A stretch of 21,551 nt of DNA from a virus. The notes under the pieces are model-generated. The model saw only the letters and a program-made list of their open reading frames with translations, did not search any database and had not been told where the DNA came from. Position 1 is the stretch's first letter; each line of letters opens with the position of its first letter. A program made the translations under genes and the position numbers. This document shows, piece after piece, positions 13,035-19,837 of this stretch. The stretch lies in the IMG/VR virus record IMGVR_UViG_3300044492_000111, positions 1-21,551 of that record, one strand, 5' to 3'.

Positions 13035-13492
13035 ATCAGCCCCAGCGCCCGCAGTGTGGCAATGTGCGACGGAGCCATCACTTCCTCGTCGCTCGTCTGC
13101 GGCACATCTTCGATGATGAACGGCTGCGCGATGTCGTAGGGCACCACGTAGGCCCGCGCCGTCGGTATCTTGAGCGCGTAGAGGCAGACATACCGGTGCG
13201 TCCCGTCAACTAGCAGATGCGAGCCGTTTGGCATCCGCACGAACAGGATCGGCTTCTTCAGGAACTCGGGATGCTGCACGAACGCCGCGAACCGTTCCTG
13301 CTCGACGCCGCGATGCGTGAAACAGAAGTGCGCGTGCTCCTCGTCCACCGGCACCGTGCCCGGCTCCACCTTGTCCGGGTTATCCACGCAGAACTGGTAG
13401 AGCGCCCCAGCGGCCCACGTCGTATGGACCCCCGTCACCTCGTCCACGTGCGTGAAGCACTCCTCGACCAGACTGACATCCGCCATTTTCAT
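13031..13492 (-). CDS. ParB-like fold protein
   Basis: A 153-residue protein. Residues 80-101 carry KPILFVRMPNGSHLLVDGTH then RYVCLYALKIPTARAYVVPY, the strand-turn-helix of the ParB/Srx-like fold with its DG.HR motif (D96-G-T-H-R100). Phages encode many stand-alone ParB-like domain proteins of unknown role, some with NTPase or nuclease activity; nothing shows which applies here. No helix-turn-helix follows, so it is not a complete partition protein. Start ATG 13492 sits in a perfect GGAGACGACGATG cassette whose first G overlaps the previous TAG stop. Confidence 0.74.
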   Translation of the reverse strand: MKMADVSLVEECFTHVDEVTGVHTTWAAGALYQFCVDNPDKVEPGTVPVDEEHAHFCFTHRGVEQERFAAFVQHPEFLKKPILFVRMPNGSHLLVDGTHRYVCLYALKIPTARAYVVPYDIAQPFIIEDVPQTSDEEVMAPSHIATLRALGLM

Positions 13493-13502
13493 CGTCGTCT
13501 CC
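13490..13502 (-). promoter_or_regulatory. Ribosome-binding cassette GGAGACGACGATG (ParB-like gene)
   Basis: Second identical copy of the 13-base cassette; the upstream stop codon TAG runs directly into it. Confidence 0.78.
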
Positions 13503-13987
13503 TACTCGACCACCGGGCATTCCGCGATCTCCCAGACCGTCAGCCCTCCATGTGCAGACCACGCGCCCAGCGCCGGGTCGAACGGTTCATCCAGTATCGC
13601 CAAGGACTCGACGGCGTCATCGTCCGGGTTGTCGGAGATGTCCTTGTCGATGTCGGCCTTGATGGCCTCGATCACCACCAGCCGTGCCGTGCTCACCGCG
13701 ATCACTGTGACCTTGCCTTCGTTGTCCGTGTCCATCCGCGTGCCGACATACACCGTCATCGTGTCCTCGTCTCTGCGCCGGGCGGACTCGTCCGCCTGCT
13801 CGACCAGTGCGTTAATCTCCGCGACCCGTGCGGTCACGACGCCCTCGAACCCATCCAGCGCCTCCTCGCGAGACTGCCGGGCCGCGAGGAACGCCGTCGC
13901 GGTGTCGCACGCCTCCTTGAAGGTGCCCATCGCCAGCGCCAACGCCACGCGGAGCAATCCTGCTTCCGTGGGGAGGGTTGAGGTCAT
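13502..13987 (-). CDS. Hypothetical protein
   Basis: A 161-residue acidic protein. The first 70 residues are helical (LLRVALALAMGTFKEACDTA, then RVAEINALVEQADESARRRD). A beta-rich part follows (TMTVYVGTRMDTDNEGKVTV), then an acidic stretch (NPDDDAVESLAILDE). No recognised motif. The start ATG 13987 shares ATGA with the upstream microprotein. Confidence 0.63.
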   Translation of the reverse strand: MTSTLPTEAGLLRVALALAMGTFKEACDTATAFLAARQSREEALDGFEGVVTARVAEINALVEQADESARRRDEDTMTVYVGTRMDTDNEGKVTVIAVSTARLVVIEAIKADIDKDISDNPDDDAVESLAILDEPFDPALGAWSAHGGLTVWEIAECPVVE

Positions 13988-14106
13988 GCGTCCCTCCGGA
14001 GTCGCTCCGCGAGCTTCTGATCCCCTTGCCGGTCCCACTGCCACCGCGCCCATGCGCTGGGCAGGGTCACGAACAGGAACGTCAGCACGTCGCGCACAAC
14101 ATTCAT
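13984..14106 (-). CDS. 40-residue microprotein
   Basis: The 40 residues are MNVVRDVLTFLFVTLPSAWA followed by RWQWDRQGDQKLAERLRRDA. A short hydrophobic N-terminal half and a basic, charged C-terminal half suggest a membrane-associated amphipathic peptide. ATG 14106 follows a GGGAG sequence 10 bases upstream and starts 5 bases after the previous stop; the stop overlaps the next ATG. I cannot assign a role. Confidence 0.55.
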   Translation of the reverse strand: MNVVRDVLTFLFVTLPSAWARWQWDRQGDQKLAERLRRDA

Positions 14107-14110
14107 GGTG

Positions 14111-14263
14111 TCACTGCTCCCGGTAGAGGAGATCGATGTCGCTGTAGCGCGACAGGTACTGCTCGATCATTCGCACGAACTCGTTCATGTTCTTCAGGAT
14201 GATTCGGTCGGCTTGCTTCATGCCGGGACACTGAATCAAGTAGACCCGCTCGCGGTCAGGCAT
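14111..14263 (-). CDS. 50-residue hypothetical protein
   Basis: MPDRERVYLIQCPGMKQADR then IILKNMNEFVRMIEQYLSRY and SDIDLLYREQ. It is a compact helix-rich product without recognised motifs. ATG 14263 follows GGAGTAGAG and lies 3 bases after the preceding gene's stop codon, in a coupled run. Confidence 0.6.
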   Translation of the reverse strand: MPDRERVYLIQCPGMKQADRIILKNMNEFVRMIEQYLSRYSDIDLLYREQ

Positions 14264-14265
14264 CT

Positions 14266-14613
14266 CTACTCCGCGACCAACGGGGTCGTCGCGAACCGCG
14301 CCCGGAGCGCGGCCAGTTCCTCGACCTCGGTATCCAGCAGGGCACCGTTGTCCTCGTCCGTCTCCAAGTCGGCCAGCCGCTCCTTCGCGTACTGGTCCTC
14401 CTCCTGCGCCTGCCACGCCTGCCACGCGGCTACAAGTTCGGCGTCCGACAGATGCCGCACGTCACCGGGATGCCACTCCAGAAACGACTGGAGCCGCTCG
14501 TTGGCCTCGCGCTCGTGCTTCTCACCCGCCACCGGCCCGAAGGCCCAGTCCGTCGAGGAACAGTAGAGCGTGGCCACGTCGCGCTCCTGATCGTGCAAAA
14601 TCCTGACAGCCAT
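14266..14613 (-). CDS. Acidic helical hypothetical protein
   Basis: A 115-residue strongly acidic protein: MAVRILHDQERDVATLYCSS, FLEWHPGDVRHLSDAELVAA, then WQAWQAQEEDQYAKERLADL and LDTEVEELAALRARF. Probably largely alpha-helical, perhaps coiled. I do not recognise the family. ATG 14613 follows GAGGAGTAAAGACG and the ligase stop is embedded in that ribosome-binding region, so it is translated just downstream of the ligase. Confidence 0.63.
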   Translation of the reverse strand: MAVRILHDQERDVATLYCSSTDWAFGPVAGEKHEREANERLQSFLEWHPGDVRHLSDAELVAAWQAWQAQEEDQYAKERLADLETDEDNGALLDTEVEELAALRARFATTPLVAE

Positions 14614-14618
14614 CGTCT

Positions 14619-15785
14619 TTACTCCTCGGCCTCTCCGGCCAGATGATCCGTTTCAAATTTCTTCATCATCGGGTGCCTCGGCTTGTTGCTCCCGCGCACG
14701 CGCTGCTGGCATTCGACCACCAGCCGCCGCCCGATGTAGGCGTCCGGGTTCGCCACGGTCGCCGCCAGTAGTTCGCTGTTCCGGTTCTTGCAACGGCCCT
14801 TCGTGCCGTCATCGAACCGCACCAGCACGACCGCCGTCGGGCCGAACGACCCGGCTTCGAATCCGGTCACGGTCACCGTGTGCTGTTCCAGTCGCTTCAC
14901 CTTGAGCCAGTCCGCCGACCGGTGCCCCGGCCGATACTTACTGGACAGCTTCTTGAGAATGACCCCTTCACCCCCGTTGGCCCAGATGGCTTTGACCCCG
15001 TCCCATGACGGAGCTTGCTGGGCCACCACGCACACCGCGTTACCGGGCACGTGCTGGCCTGCCATCAGCAGGAGCGCCCGCCGGTCCACCAGTGGAAGGT
15101 GAATCACCGACTGGCCCATCACTTCCACGAGGTCGAACATCGCGAACACCAGTTCATCCCGGAGCGACAGATTTGGCACGTCGGTCGAGATGCCACCGGG
15201 CACGAGGAGTTCGCCATCGTAGACACCATCCGGCATCGCCGCGAGGTCCGCAAGTATCTGAGAAGGGAGAGAAGGAATCGATCGGAGCGTCGTGCTGACC
15301 ACGCCGTCCGCTTTGGTCACCAAGCAGCGATGGCCGTCGAGTTTCTCGTCCATCGTCCACTCGCCCGTGCCGAACGCCGCGTCGAATTTCGCCGGGACCA
15401 TGAAGCCCTCGACGTCGAACAGGTGGCCGAACTTGCCTTCCACCATCGCACTGGCCTTCATCGCGTCGAGTTCGCCTGCCGTCGTCACCGCCGTCGCCAC
15501 CGTCACCGCCTCCTCAGGGCGCATCGCCCCGACACCTTTAATGATAGTGGCAATCGAAGACGAAGTCAACTCCACATCTGGAGTCGCCGCGAACACGTAG
15601 CCGCCGCGCTCCTCCACGATCAGGCCGTGTCGCTCGACCACATCGCGCGTGTGCGAGCACCAGTGCGACCGGCCGCGCCCGGCCAGCAGCCAGCCTTTGC
15701 ACTCGCACCCGAGTAACCCGTTGTCCGCCAGCGTGACGACGTAGACGGCATCACTCGACAGAGAGTCATATCGCCACGTGGTCAC
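14619..15785 (-). CDS. SWIM zinc finger fused to ATP-dependent DNA ligase
   Basis: A 388-residue fusion. Residues 1-70 carry a SWIM zinc finger, C27-x-C29-x13-C43-x-H45. Residues ~88-388 form an ATP-dependent ligase: motif I KLDG at 148-151 (adenylated K148), FAMFDL at 214-219, DGELLVP at 190-196, EGVILKK at 273-279 and WLKVK at 293-297, then an OB-fold-like end. It should seal nicks or joined ends. The frame opens at GTG 15785 (GTGA overlap), but promoter P6 lies in the linker and an in-frame ATG at 15524 follows AAAGGTGTCGGGGCG. A shorter 301-residue ligase without the finger may therefore also be made. It is the natural partner of the phage Ku. Confidence 0.9.
   Translation of the reverse strand: MTTWRYDSLSSDAVYVVTLADNGLLGCECKGWLLAGRGRSHWCSHTRDVVERHGLIVEERGGYVFAATPDVELTSSSIATIIKGVGAMRPEEAVTVATAVTTAGELDAMKASAMVEGKFGHLFDVEGFMVPAKFDAAFGTGEWTMDEKLDGHRCLVTKADGVVSTTLRSIPSLPSQILADLAAMPDGVYDGELLVPGGISTDVPNLSLRDELVFAMFDLVEVMGQSVIHLPLVDRRALLLMAGQHVPGNAVCVVAQQAPSWDGVKAIWANGGEGVILKKLSSKYRPGHRSADWLKVKRLEQHTVTVTGFEAGSFGPTAVVLVRFDDGTKGRCKNRNSELLAATVANPDAYIGRRLVVECQQRVRGSNKPRHPMMKKFETDHLAGEAEE
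15541..15569 (-). promoter_or_regulatory. Promoter P6 (TTGACT-17-TATCAT) inside the ligase fusion
   Basis: -35 TTGACT at 15569-15564, 17-base spacer ending CGATTGCCAC, -10 TATCAT at 15546-15541. The same bases encode linker residues ELTSSSIATIIK. The predicted start point (about 15534) is 10 bases before an in-frame ATG, giving a separate message for the ligase core and downstream genes. Confidence 0.8.
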
Positions 15786-16057
15786 GGGGCGTCAGCCAAT
15801 ACCTGCTGAATGAACAGATAGATGGGCACCTTCGCCGCGTCAGCTTTCCCCTTCAACCGGTCAAAGTCCGCAACCGTCAGCCACGTCGCCACCCGACGCC
15901 CGGCCGTGTGCACCTTCGCACTGCGCATCGCTTCTTCGTTGCGGTCGTCACGGCACTTCCCGCAGCGCGGTGCCCCACGCGTCATCGGGCCACCACATTC
16001 CGGGCAGGGTCTGCGGTTGATCGACGCGAATGGATTCGGACTGGCCGAGAGCGTCAC
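15782..16057 (-). CDS. Zinc-ribbon plus ribbon-helix-helix-like protein
   Basis: A 91-residue protein. The N-terminal half has a four-cysteine ribbon at C18, C21, C32 and C35 (CPEC and CGKC). The C-terminal half, VATWLTVADFDRLKGKADAA then KVPIYLFIQQVLADAP, matches a ribbon-helix-helix strand and two helices. A metal-binding module joined to a DNA-binding module suggests a small regulator. Start GTG 16057 shares GTGA with the preceding gene, and its stop shares GTGA with the ligase fusion, so its level may be tied to that of the ligase. Confidence 0.7.
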   Translation of the reverse strand: MTLSASPNPFASINRRPCPECGGPMTRGAPRCGKCRDDRNEEAMRSAKVHTAGRRVATWLTVADFDRLKGKADAAKVPIYLFIQQVLADAP

Positions 16058-16233
16058 GTCGGCGTCACCGAGACGACCTCGTGCTCGTCCATCTCGGCCT
16101 CGGTGTGCCAGTCGCTCCAGTCCATCGCGTCCGTTCGGGCCGCGCGAGCGTTCGCCGCCTCCTGTGACTCCGCCTCGATCCAGCCCACCGACCGCGACGA
16201 ACTGCGATGCTCGATGACGACTTTGAACTTCAC
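16054..16233 (-). CDS. Small acidic hypothetical protein
   Basis: A 59-residue protein: VKFKVVIEHRSSSRSVGWIE, then AESQEAANARAARTDAMDWS and DWHTEAEMDEHEVVSVTPT. One beta strand and one helix with W-S-D-W; acidic tail. No family is recognised by me. It has GTGA overlaps at both ends (GTG 16233 and the next GTG 16057), which strongly support it as a real gene despite its size. Confidence 0.66.
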   Translation of the reverse strand: MKFKVVIEHRSSSRSVGWIEAESQEAANARAARTDAMDWSDWHTEAEMDEHEVVSVTPT

Positions 16234-16910
16234 GATGTCTCCCGCACGGCCTTGTCCGCGAGGTCCGCCCGGCGCTTGCCGGACTCGACATCCCTCAGGC
16301 CGTCATACCGGGCAACCGCCCACGGGATGGCGTAGCAGCACCACCAGAAGCGCGGCGTGTATTCCTCCATCGACGTGTCCCACAGTTCCGGGAACACCGG
16401 CAGGGTCCGCCCCTCGTGCGTAGCTGTCAGGTCGAGCGCGGCTCGCATCACCGACGAGTACCCTTCATCGAGGAACACCAGCACGCGGTCCTCGACCTCG
16501 GACCACAACTCTGCACGCTCCTCATCCGTCCACCCATCGGTGAATGTCGCGAAGTCTTCCTTGACGACAACCTTGAACCGCTCCTCGCTGAACTTCCGGA
16601 TGCCGTCGTGCTTGTCGGCCGCGACCGCCTTCTCCGCGAAGTACTGGCGATCCACCAGCGGCGACTCCTTGCCTCGGAAGAACTCGAACATATCCGGCAG
16701 ACGCGAGAACACGAAGCTGCCCATGTCTCCGGCGTAGGCGAGGTAGCCGGGCCACGTGATGATGTCGAACGAGTAGGTGTAGCCGTTCGCCCGGCACCGC
16801 AGATGCCGATACAACCCGTCGTCCCGGAGAACGGTCACGGTGTGTCCCGCCACGCGTGCGAGGAACTCGGCGTAGTCCTTCTCGCACTGCTCGCGATGCG
16901 TCAGAGCCAT
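16230..16910 (-). CDS. Conserved phage protein of unknown function
   Basis: A 226-residue protein. Conserved-looking blocks are GLYRHLRCRANGYTYSFDII at 32-51, TWPGYLAYAGDMGSFVFSRL at 52-71, DMFEFFR at 73-79, and late aromatic WWCCYAIPWAVARYD. I recall many phage proteins with YRH.RF, D..TWPGHL...GDMG.YVF and DMF.FFR that are annotated hypothetical. It is one of the clearest phage markers here. No catalytic residues can be named. It overlaps the previous gene by 10 bases; the next gene begins in its stop (GTGA). Confidence 0.82.
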   Translation of the reverse strand: MALTHREQCEKDYAEFLARVAGHTVTVLRDDGLYRHLRCRANGYTYSFDIITWPGYLAYAGDMGSFVFSRLPDMFEFFRGKESPLVDRQYFAEKAVAADKHDGIRKFSEERFKVVVKEDFATFTDGWTDEERAELWSEVEDRVLVFLDEGYSSVMRAALDLTATHEGRTLPVFPELWDTSMEEYTPRFWWCCYAIPWAVARYDGLRDVESGKRRADLADKAVRETS

Positions 16911-17305
16911 CGCTGCCAGCCCCAGATCAGGCTGTCCACTTTCCGGTACCGCTCCCGGAGCGGCTCCTGCATGTGCGCGGGGAGCTTCTCGATTACGACC
17001 TCGGTGGCGTACCGCACCAGTTCGGCGGATGCCTTCCGCAAGTGCGTGAGCGTCGAGCGCACGCCCTTCAACTGCGACTTCAGCGCGGCGATCTCGTCTC
17101 TCTGTTCCCGGATCAGCGCATCCCGTAACGCAAGGCTGTTTTCTCGCGCATCGATGACGGCCTCCAGTCTCACGATGGCCTCCGCTGGCGTTTCGTCCTC
17201 GTGCTGCGAGGGCACGTGCCCGTCGATCACGCGCCGTCTGAGTACGCGCTTCTTACTGAGCACACGCTTGATGGTGATAATCCGTGGTTCTACTGTCTCA
17301 GGCAT
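16901..17305 (-). CDS. Basic coiled-coil protein
   Basis: A 134-residue protein. The N-terminal 25 residues are strongly basic (IITIKRVLSKKRVLRRRVID). A long helix with heptad-like spacing follows (AIVRLEAVIDARENSLALRD, ALIREQRDEIAALKSQLKGV), then a second helix and a Trp-rich end (DSLIWGWQRWL). A DNA- or membrane-associated coiled coil is likely; function unknown. Start ATG 17305 shares ATGA with the small zinc-finger gene. Confidence 0.66.
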   Translation of the reverse strand: MPETVEPRIITIKRVLSKKRVLRRRVIDGHVPSQHEDETPAEAIVRLEAVIDARENSLALRDALIREQRDEIAALKSQLKGVRSTLTHLRKASAELVRYATEVVIEKLPAHMQEPLRERYRKVDSLIWGWQRWL

Positions 17306-17451
17306 CAGTCTTTCTCTCCCCACCCGTGCTCGCACTTCCTGCCGCCGGGAAGACGATCGAGGTGACGAACGAATCCCTTTCCGCTGGGATCCTTGGACAC
17401 ACGGCCCGTACAGTCCGGGCACGTATCGGCAACAGCCTCTGACGTTTTCAT
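17305..17451 (-). CDS. 48-residue zinc-finger microprotein
   Basis: MKTSEAVADTCPDCTGRVSK, then DPSGKGFVRHLDRLPGGRKC and EHGWGEKD. C11, C14, C40 and H42 form a plausible zinc site of a short finger. Start ATG 17451 follows GGAGACGCAG, a near-cassette that runs on from the TAG stop of the 606-residue gene. Stop shares ATGA with the next gene. Role unknown. Confidence 0.68.
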   Translation of the reverse strand: MKTSEAVADTCPDCTGRVSKDPSGKGFVRHLDRLPGGRKCEHGWGEKD

Positions 17452-17460
17452 CTGCGTCTC

Positions 17461-19281
17461 CTAACGAACAACCGCGAACACGGTCGTCTTGGTCCGAAGT
17501 GGCTTGTCTTCAGGGCCAGCGGGATGCGACTCGATCCAAATAAGTTTGCGATCTGCGCGGCCCGGCCCGCAGGCTTGCATGCGCGGATGGCCTTTCACGA
17601 TCCACCGCACGTGATACTGCCGCGAGCTACTCGACGCCGTGCCCTCGGTCGGCTCGACCGGCACGCGCACCGACTTGCGGAGCGCGACCACCGTCACCGT
17701 CGGTGTAGCCGGGAGCTTGAACTCCCGCTGCATCCGCTTCCGGGCGTGGCGTTCGATGTGTCCCGGCTGCTGCGTGAGCACCGGGTCCACCTTCTTCTTC
17801 GGCTGGCCCGGCACCGTCTGCCGGAACCACAGGCACGCCATCACGAAGAACAGGCTCAGGTCGGCAATCACCTTGATCGTCGCCTCCTCGCTGATGATGT
17901 TCGGGTCGCCATGCAGCGGCGTGCCCGGCCCGTAAGTTAGCCGCCAGCTTTTGGTGTTCAGCCCCAGCATCTCGTGGAAGGACATCGACAGCGGCCAGTA
18001 CCAGCGCGTCGAGGGCAGGAGCTTGTGCGACTCCCGCCCCTTCGTGTCGCGCACGTAGGCCGAGAACATTAGGGCTGCACTGTTCAACGTCTCGGCACCC
18101 GACGCGTCCGTGCCCTTCACGTTCGTCCACGCCCACAGCAGCGCGTTGGTATGGTCACTGGCCGCTGGACTCGCCGCGACCGCCAGCGGGTCGCTGAACC
18201 AGAACCAGCCGCACCCGGTGTTCGGCGTCTCAACGGACGACAGCGGTGCATCGTGCGGGATGCCCACGGCGGCCTCTTGGATCGCCGCCGCCGTCTCGCC
18301 GTTGAAGCTGTACGCCTGCGCCACCGGCAGCAACCGCAAGTCCTGATCGAACCCCAGATGGCGCAGGGACTTCCGCGCCTCCGCGAGCTTCACCATCTGC
18401 TTCACCGCCGCCTGATCGTTCAGGTCCACGGCGTCCGGGAAGTACTCCTCGTGCTGGTCGCTGTTCATCAACTTCTTCAGCAGCACCGCTGCTTCAAACT
18501 TCGCATCGAGGGCTTGTTGCCAGTGCGGGGTCTGATCCAGCGTGGCGGGCTTGTGGACACCCAGCAACAGGTTGCTGAAGGTCTGCGAGTCCAACTTGCC
18601 GACCCGGCGCACCCATGCCGCGAGTTTCACCAGCACCTCGGGCGGCATCGCCGTCATGTCCTCGGCGTTGATGAACGATTCGATCTCGGACGCCGACAGC
18701 CCGGTCACCCCCATCAGCGTCTGAATGCGTTTGCCGCGCGTCGTGGCCAGCGGTCCCATCGTCGCGAGGGACGTGCCCGCGTAGGGCAGGACGTCCGCCG
18801 GGAGCGTGTCGTCCGCGAACTCCCGGAGCCGGGACGCGAGTGCCAGCGTGCTCTGCGTGAACTCCAGCGCCTGCCAGAACCGGCCGTGCAGTTCTGCGAT
18901 GGCGTGCTTGGAAAACTTCGGGAACGACATCCCGCCCAGCGCACGGGCCAGCAAATCCTTCCGTCGGTTTGCGAGCACCAGTGCGTTGCATTCGTCGCAC
19001 GCCGCCCAGCCACCCTGACTGGTCCCGATGCCGCCCGGCATGTCGAAGTCCGGAACCGGGAAGCTGTGCGCGGCACCGGGTGAGGAACAGAAGTCGCAGA
19101 CCGCTGCGCCACCGATCATCGCGGCCTTCACCGTGGCCGCGTCGGCCGCGTGCAGGTTGCCCATCTCGCCGCTGATCACACCCTCAGCCAGTAGCCGCTC
19201 GGCCACCGGGCGGATGACGTTCATCAGACCCGTCGGCGTTTGAATCAGTTGGATGTGTTGACCGAGGTCCGGAGCAGTCAT
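17461..19281 (-). CDS. Large zinc-ribbon protein with conserved phage C-terminal domain
   Basis: A 606-residue protein, the longest here. An N-terminal zinc ribbon uses C62, C65 (CDFC) and C95, C98 (CDEC). The middle (about 100-500) is helical, with segments such as FWQALEFTQSTLALASRLRE. It contains a short Trp/Phe-rich region (CGWFWFSDPLAVAAS) and a hydrophobic stretch LSLFFVMACLWF that could be buried rather than a membrane span. The C-terminus (about 560-606) has YHVRWIVKGHPRMQ, GRADRKLIWIESHPAGPEDK and TVFAVVR, which recalls a phage and actinobacterial domain with RW.V.GH, IWI.PH..GP and KPL. No enzymatic motif is visible. The start ATG 19281 follows GGGAG and overlaps the previous gene by ATGA. 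Confidence 0.78.
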   Translation of the reverse strand: MTAPDLGQHIQLIQTPTGLMNVIRPVAERLLAEGVISGEMGNLHAADAATVKAAMIGGAAVCDFCSSPGAAHSFPVPDFDMPGGIGTSQGGWAACDECNALVLANRRKDLLARALGGMSFPKFSKHAIAELHGRFWQALEFTQSTLALASRLREFADDTLPADVLPYAGTSLATMGPLATTRGKRIQTLMGVTGLSASEIESFINAEDMTAMPPEVLVKLAAWVRRVGKLDSQTFSNLLLGVHKPATLDQTPHWQQALDAKFEAAVLLKKLMNSDQHEEYFPDAVDLNDQAAVKQMVKLAEARKSLRHLGFDQDLRLLPVAQAYSFNGETAAAIQEAAVGIPHDAPLSSVETPNTGCGWFWFSDPLAVAASPAASDHTNALLWAWTNVKGTDASGAETLNSAALMFSAYVRDTKGRESHKLLPSTRWYWPLSMSFHEMLGLNTKSWRLTYGPGTPLHGDPNIISEEATIKVIADLSLFFVMACLWFRQTVPGQPKKKVDPVLTQQPGHIERHARKRMQREFKLPATPTVTVVALRKSVRVPVEPTEGTASSSSRQYHVRWIVKGHPRMQACGPGRADRKLIWIESHPAGPEDKPLRTKTTVFAVVR

Positions 19282-19412
19282 CGCCAGTCTCCCTGTGACG
19301 CATTGAGCGCGATCAGCACGCCGACCATGATGGCGACCCAGAGAAAGAACAGGACGCCCAGCCAGTCGATGCCCAGCCCGCCCGTGTCGGTGTAATTACG
19401 CTTCATCGTCAT
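19278..19412 (-). CDS. 44-residue single-pass membrane protein
   Basis: MTMKRNYTDTGGLGIDWLGV, then LFFLWVAIMVGVLIALNASQ and GDWR. One clear transmembrane helix (about residues 16-37) with a short basic N-terminus. Start ATG 19412 shares ATGA with the preceding microprotein; ATG 19406 is a second option. Possible small membrane regulator or lysis accessory; not assignable. Confidence 0.66.
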   Translation of the reverse strand: MTMKRNYTDTGGLGIDWLGVLFFLWVAIMVGVLIALNASQGDWR

Positions 19413-19555
19413 TCCTCCGCGTGCTCGCACAGGCGGTCGCAGATGTCGATGCCGCGTGCCAGATAGCACTGCGGACAGCAGGCGCAGGATTCGTCGCAGT
19501 CGCGGTCGGTGTGCTTCGTCGGGGGAGCCGTCGTCGCCGTCGTCGTCATCGCCAT
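19409..19555 (-). CDS. Cys-rich 48-residue microprotein, near-leaderless
   Basis: MAMTTTATTAPPTKHTDRDC, then DESCACCPQCYLARGIDICD and RLCEHAEE. Seven cysteines in 24 residues (C20, C24, C26, C27, C30, C39, C43) make metal binding likely; H45 could take part. The N-terminus is a Thr/Ala repeat seen in other genes here. ATG 19555 lies at about the second base after the predicted start point of promoter P7, so the message would be almost leaderless; ATG 19549 is a second in-frame start. Confidence 0.68.
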   Translation of the reverse strand: MAMTTTATTAPPTKHTDRDCDESCACCPQCYLARGIDICDRLCEHAEE

Positions 19556-19562
19556 AGGTCCA

Positions 19563-19592
19563 ATGATAATCCCATCACGGGATCGAAGTCAA
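19563..19592 (-). promoter_or_regulatory. Promoter P7 (TTGACT-18-TATCAT)
   Basis: -35 TTGACT at 19592-19587, 18-base spacer ending TGATGGGAT, -10 TATCAT at 19568-19563. The stop codon of the upstream gene (19591-19589) lies in the -35 box. It heads the long unit containing the Cys-rich microprotein, the 606-residue protein and the SWIM-ligase fusion. Confidence 0.78.
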
Positions 19593-19837
19593 GGGTGCAC
19601 GTTCGCCTCGTGCTGACGACGCGCGGCCTCGGCCTCCACCTCCGCGCACGCGCACAGCCAGTGCTCCTGACCGGGTTGTTGAATGAACGTCGCCCACCCG
19701 CGCAGGGCGAGGAGCACCGCCGCCTCGGAGTCCTCGGGATGCCGACAGTCGGCCGCGTGGCGCAAGGCCGTCCACACCGTCTCGTGATCGGTGTGACGTT
19801 TCCACCGATGCCACGCGGCCAACCAGCAACCCATCAC
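19589..19837 (-). CDS. Small Trp/His-rich hypothetical protein
   Basis: An 82-residue protein: MGCWLAAWHRWKRHTDHETV, then HPEDSEAAVLLALRGWATFI and WLCACAEVEAEAARRQHEAN. Helical, with scattered C and H that do not form a clear zinc site. Start GTG 19837 (GTGA overlap) or ATG 19834. Its stop codon forms part of promoter P7. Family not recognised. Confidence 0.62.
   Translation of the reverse strand: MMGCWLAAWHRWKRHTDHETVWTALRHAADCRHPEDSEAAVLLALRGWATFIQQPGQEHWLCACAEVEAEAARRQHEANVHP

Noticed and set aside
14867-14880. CACGGTCACCGTG, resembling the palindrome
   Set aside because: It has an extra central base, lies in the middle of the ligase coding region as alternating Thr/Val codons, and lacks the outer TT/AA bases.
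16941-16954. TTCCGGTACCGCTC, partial palindrome match
   Set aside because: Only the inner CGGTACCG matches; the outer arms do not, and it lies within a gene.
16416-17543. Long plus-strand open frame (375 codons)
   Set aside because: It is antisense to three coupled minus-strand genes with ATGA-type junctions and recognisable phage blocks.
18151-19083. Plus-strand open frame (310 codons)
   Set aside because: Antisense to the 606-residue protein; Arg/His/Gln-rich and without family motifs.
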